From Prevotella sp. CAG:1185 (GTDB lineage Bacteria; Bacteroidota; Bacteroidia; Bacteroidales; Bacteroidaceae), in the NCBI GenBank assembly GCA_000436695.1, contig HF992535.1, positions 1-12,530 of the forward strand: DNA of 12,530 nt, given 5' to 3'. The stretch's first letter is position 1. Each line of letters opens with the position of its first letter. The notes beneath the pieces are model-generated. The model saw only the letters and a list, made by a program, of their open reading frames with translations, was not told the DNA's origin and did not search any database. The translations under genes were made by a program, and so were the position numbers. Below are positions 12,430-12,530 of this stretch, in pieces.

Positions 12430-12530
12430 GTATATTTACATATACTGTTTCTTTGTCACGAAACTGCCTCACGTGGTTATTTCAACCATCTTTTTATCAT
12501 TAATGAATGTCCGCATGTTCCCAAATTAGC

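Noticed and set aside
11129..12472. 447-codon minus-strand frame across rdgB and part of the YitT-like gene
   Set aside because: A shadow frame caused by codon bias of the real plus-strand genes, whose catalytic motifs are intact.
12507..12530. ATG frame open to the right edge
   Set aside because: Only eight codons are visible with no promoter or composition support, so a new gene cannot be claimed.

Overview
The window looks like a Bacteroidales chromosome, most likely Prevotella or a close relative. This rests on several lines of evidence. Recognisable promoters follow the Bacteroidetes pattern (TAnnTTTG at -7, TTG about 20 bases upstream). Start codons sit behind A-rich leaders rather than Shine-Dalgarno sites. 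The gene families are also typical: the long-form HU-like DNA-binding protein, the 'smalltalk' micro-protein, an M15_3 peptidase, a BACON-type surface lipoprotein, and a two-domain YitT protein. No tRNA, rRNA, CRISPR array, transposase or integrase was seen.

Layout. At the left edge is the 5' part of a minus-strand gene for a small secreted protein (1-318). It is divergent from a plus-strand pair: a protein resembling the C-terminal domain of RteC (728-1153) and an M15 D-Ala-D-Ala-carboxypeptidase-like hydrolase (1215-1664). That pair is closed by a strong terminator. A repeat-bearing 35-codon ORF (1736-1843) lies between it and a convergent PAP2 phosphatase gene (2030-2809, minus). A well-formed promoter then drives an HU-family DNA-binding protein (3388-3819). 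It is followed by a long non-coding stretch with a strong leader hairpin and a 33-residue smalltalk micro-protein (4202-4303) with its own terminator. Next come a lipoprotein with three BACON-like repeats (4559-5680) and, behind a second well-formed promoter, an AT-rich secreted Sel1-repeat protein (6250-7467).

The right third is housekeeping and GC-richer: leuS (7757-10612), a YitT/DUF2179 membrane protein (10811-11776) and rdgB (11816-12415). All three are co-directional with no internal promoter that I can recognise, so they are probably one transcription unit. That unit carries a perfect hairpin after leuS and a terminator that overlaps the rdgB stop codon.

How the parts may work together. 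In many Bacteroidales, HU-like, smalltalk and cell-wall amidase genes form a compact cassette of unknown role. Here the HU-like and smalltalk genes are present, but no amidase follows. The only wall hydrolase is the M15 peptidase about 2.5 kb upstream, paired with the RteC-like gene. The window may therefore hold a split or rearranged version of that cassette. This is inference, and it is the most interesting feature of the region. The lipoprotein and Sel1 genes look like independent accessory surface or periplasmic genes that evolve by internal duplication.
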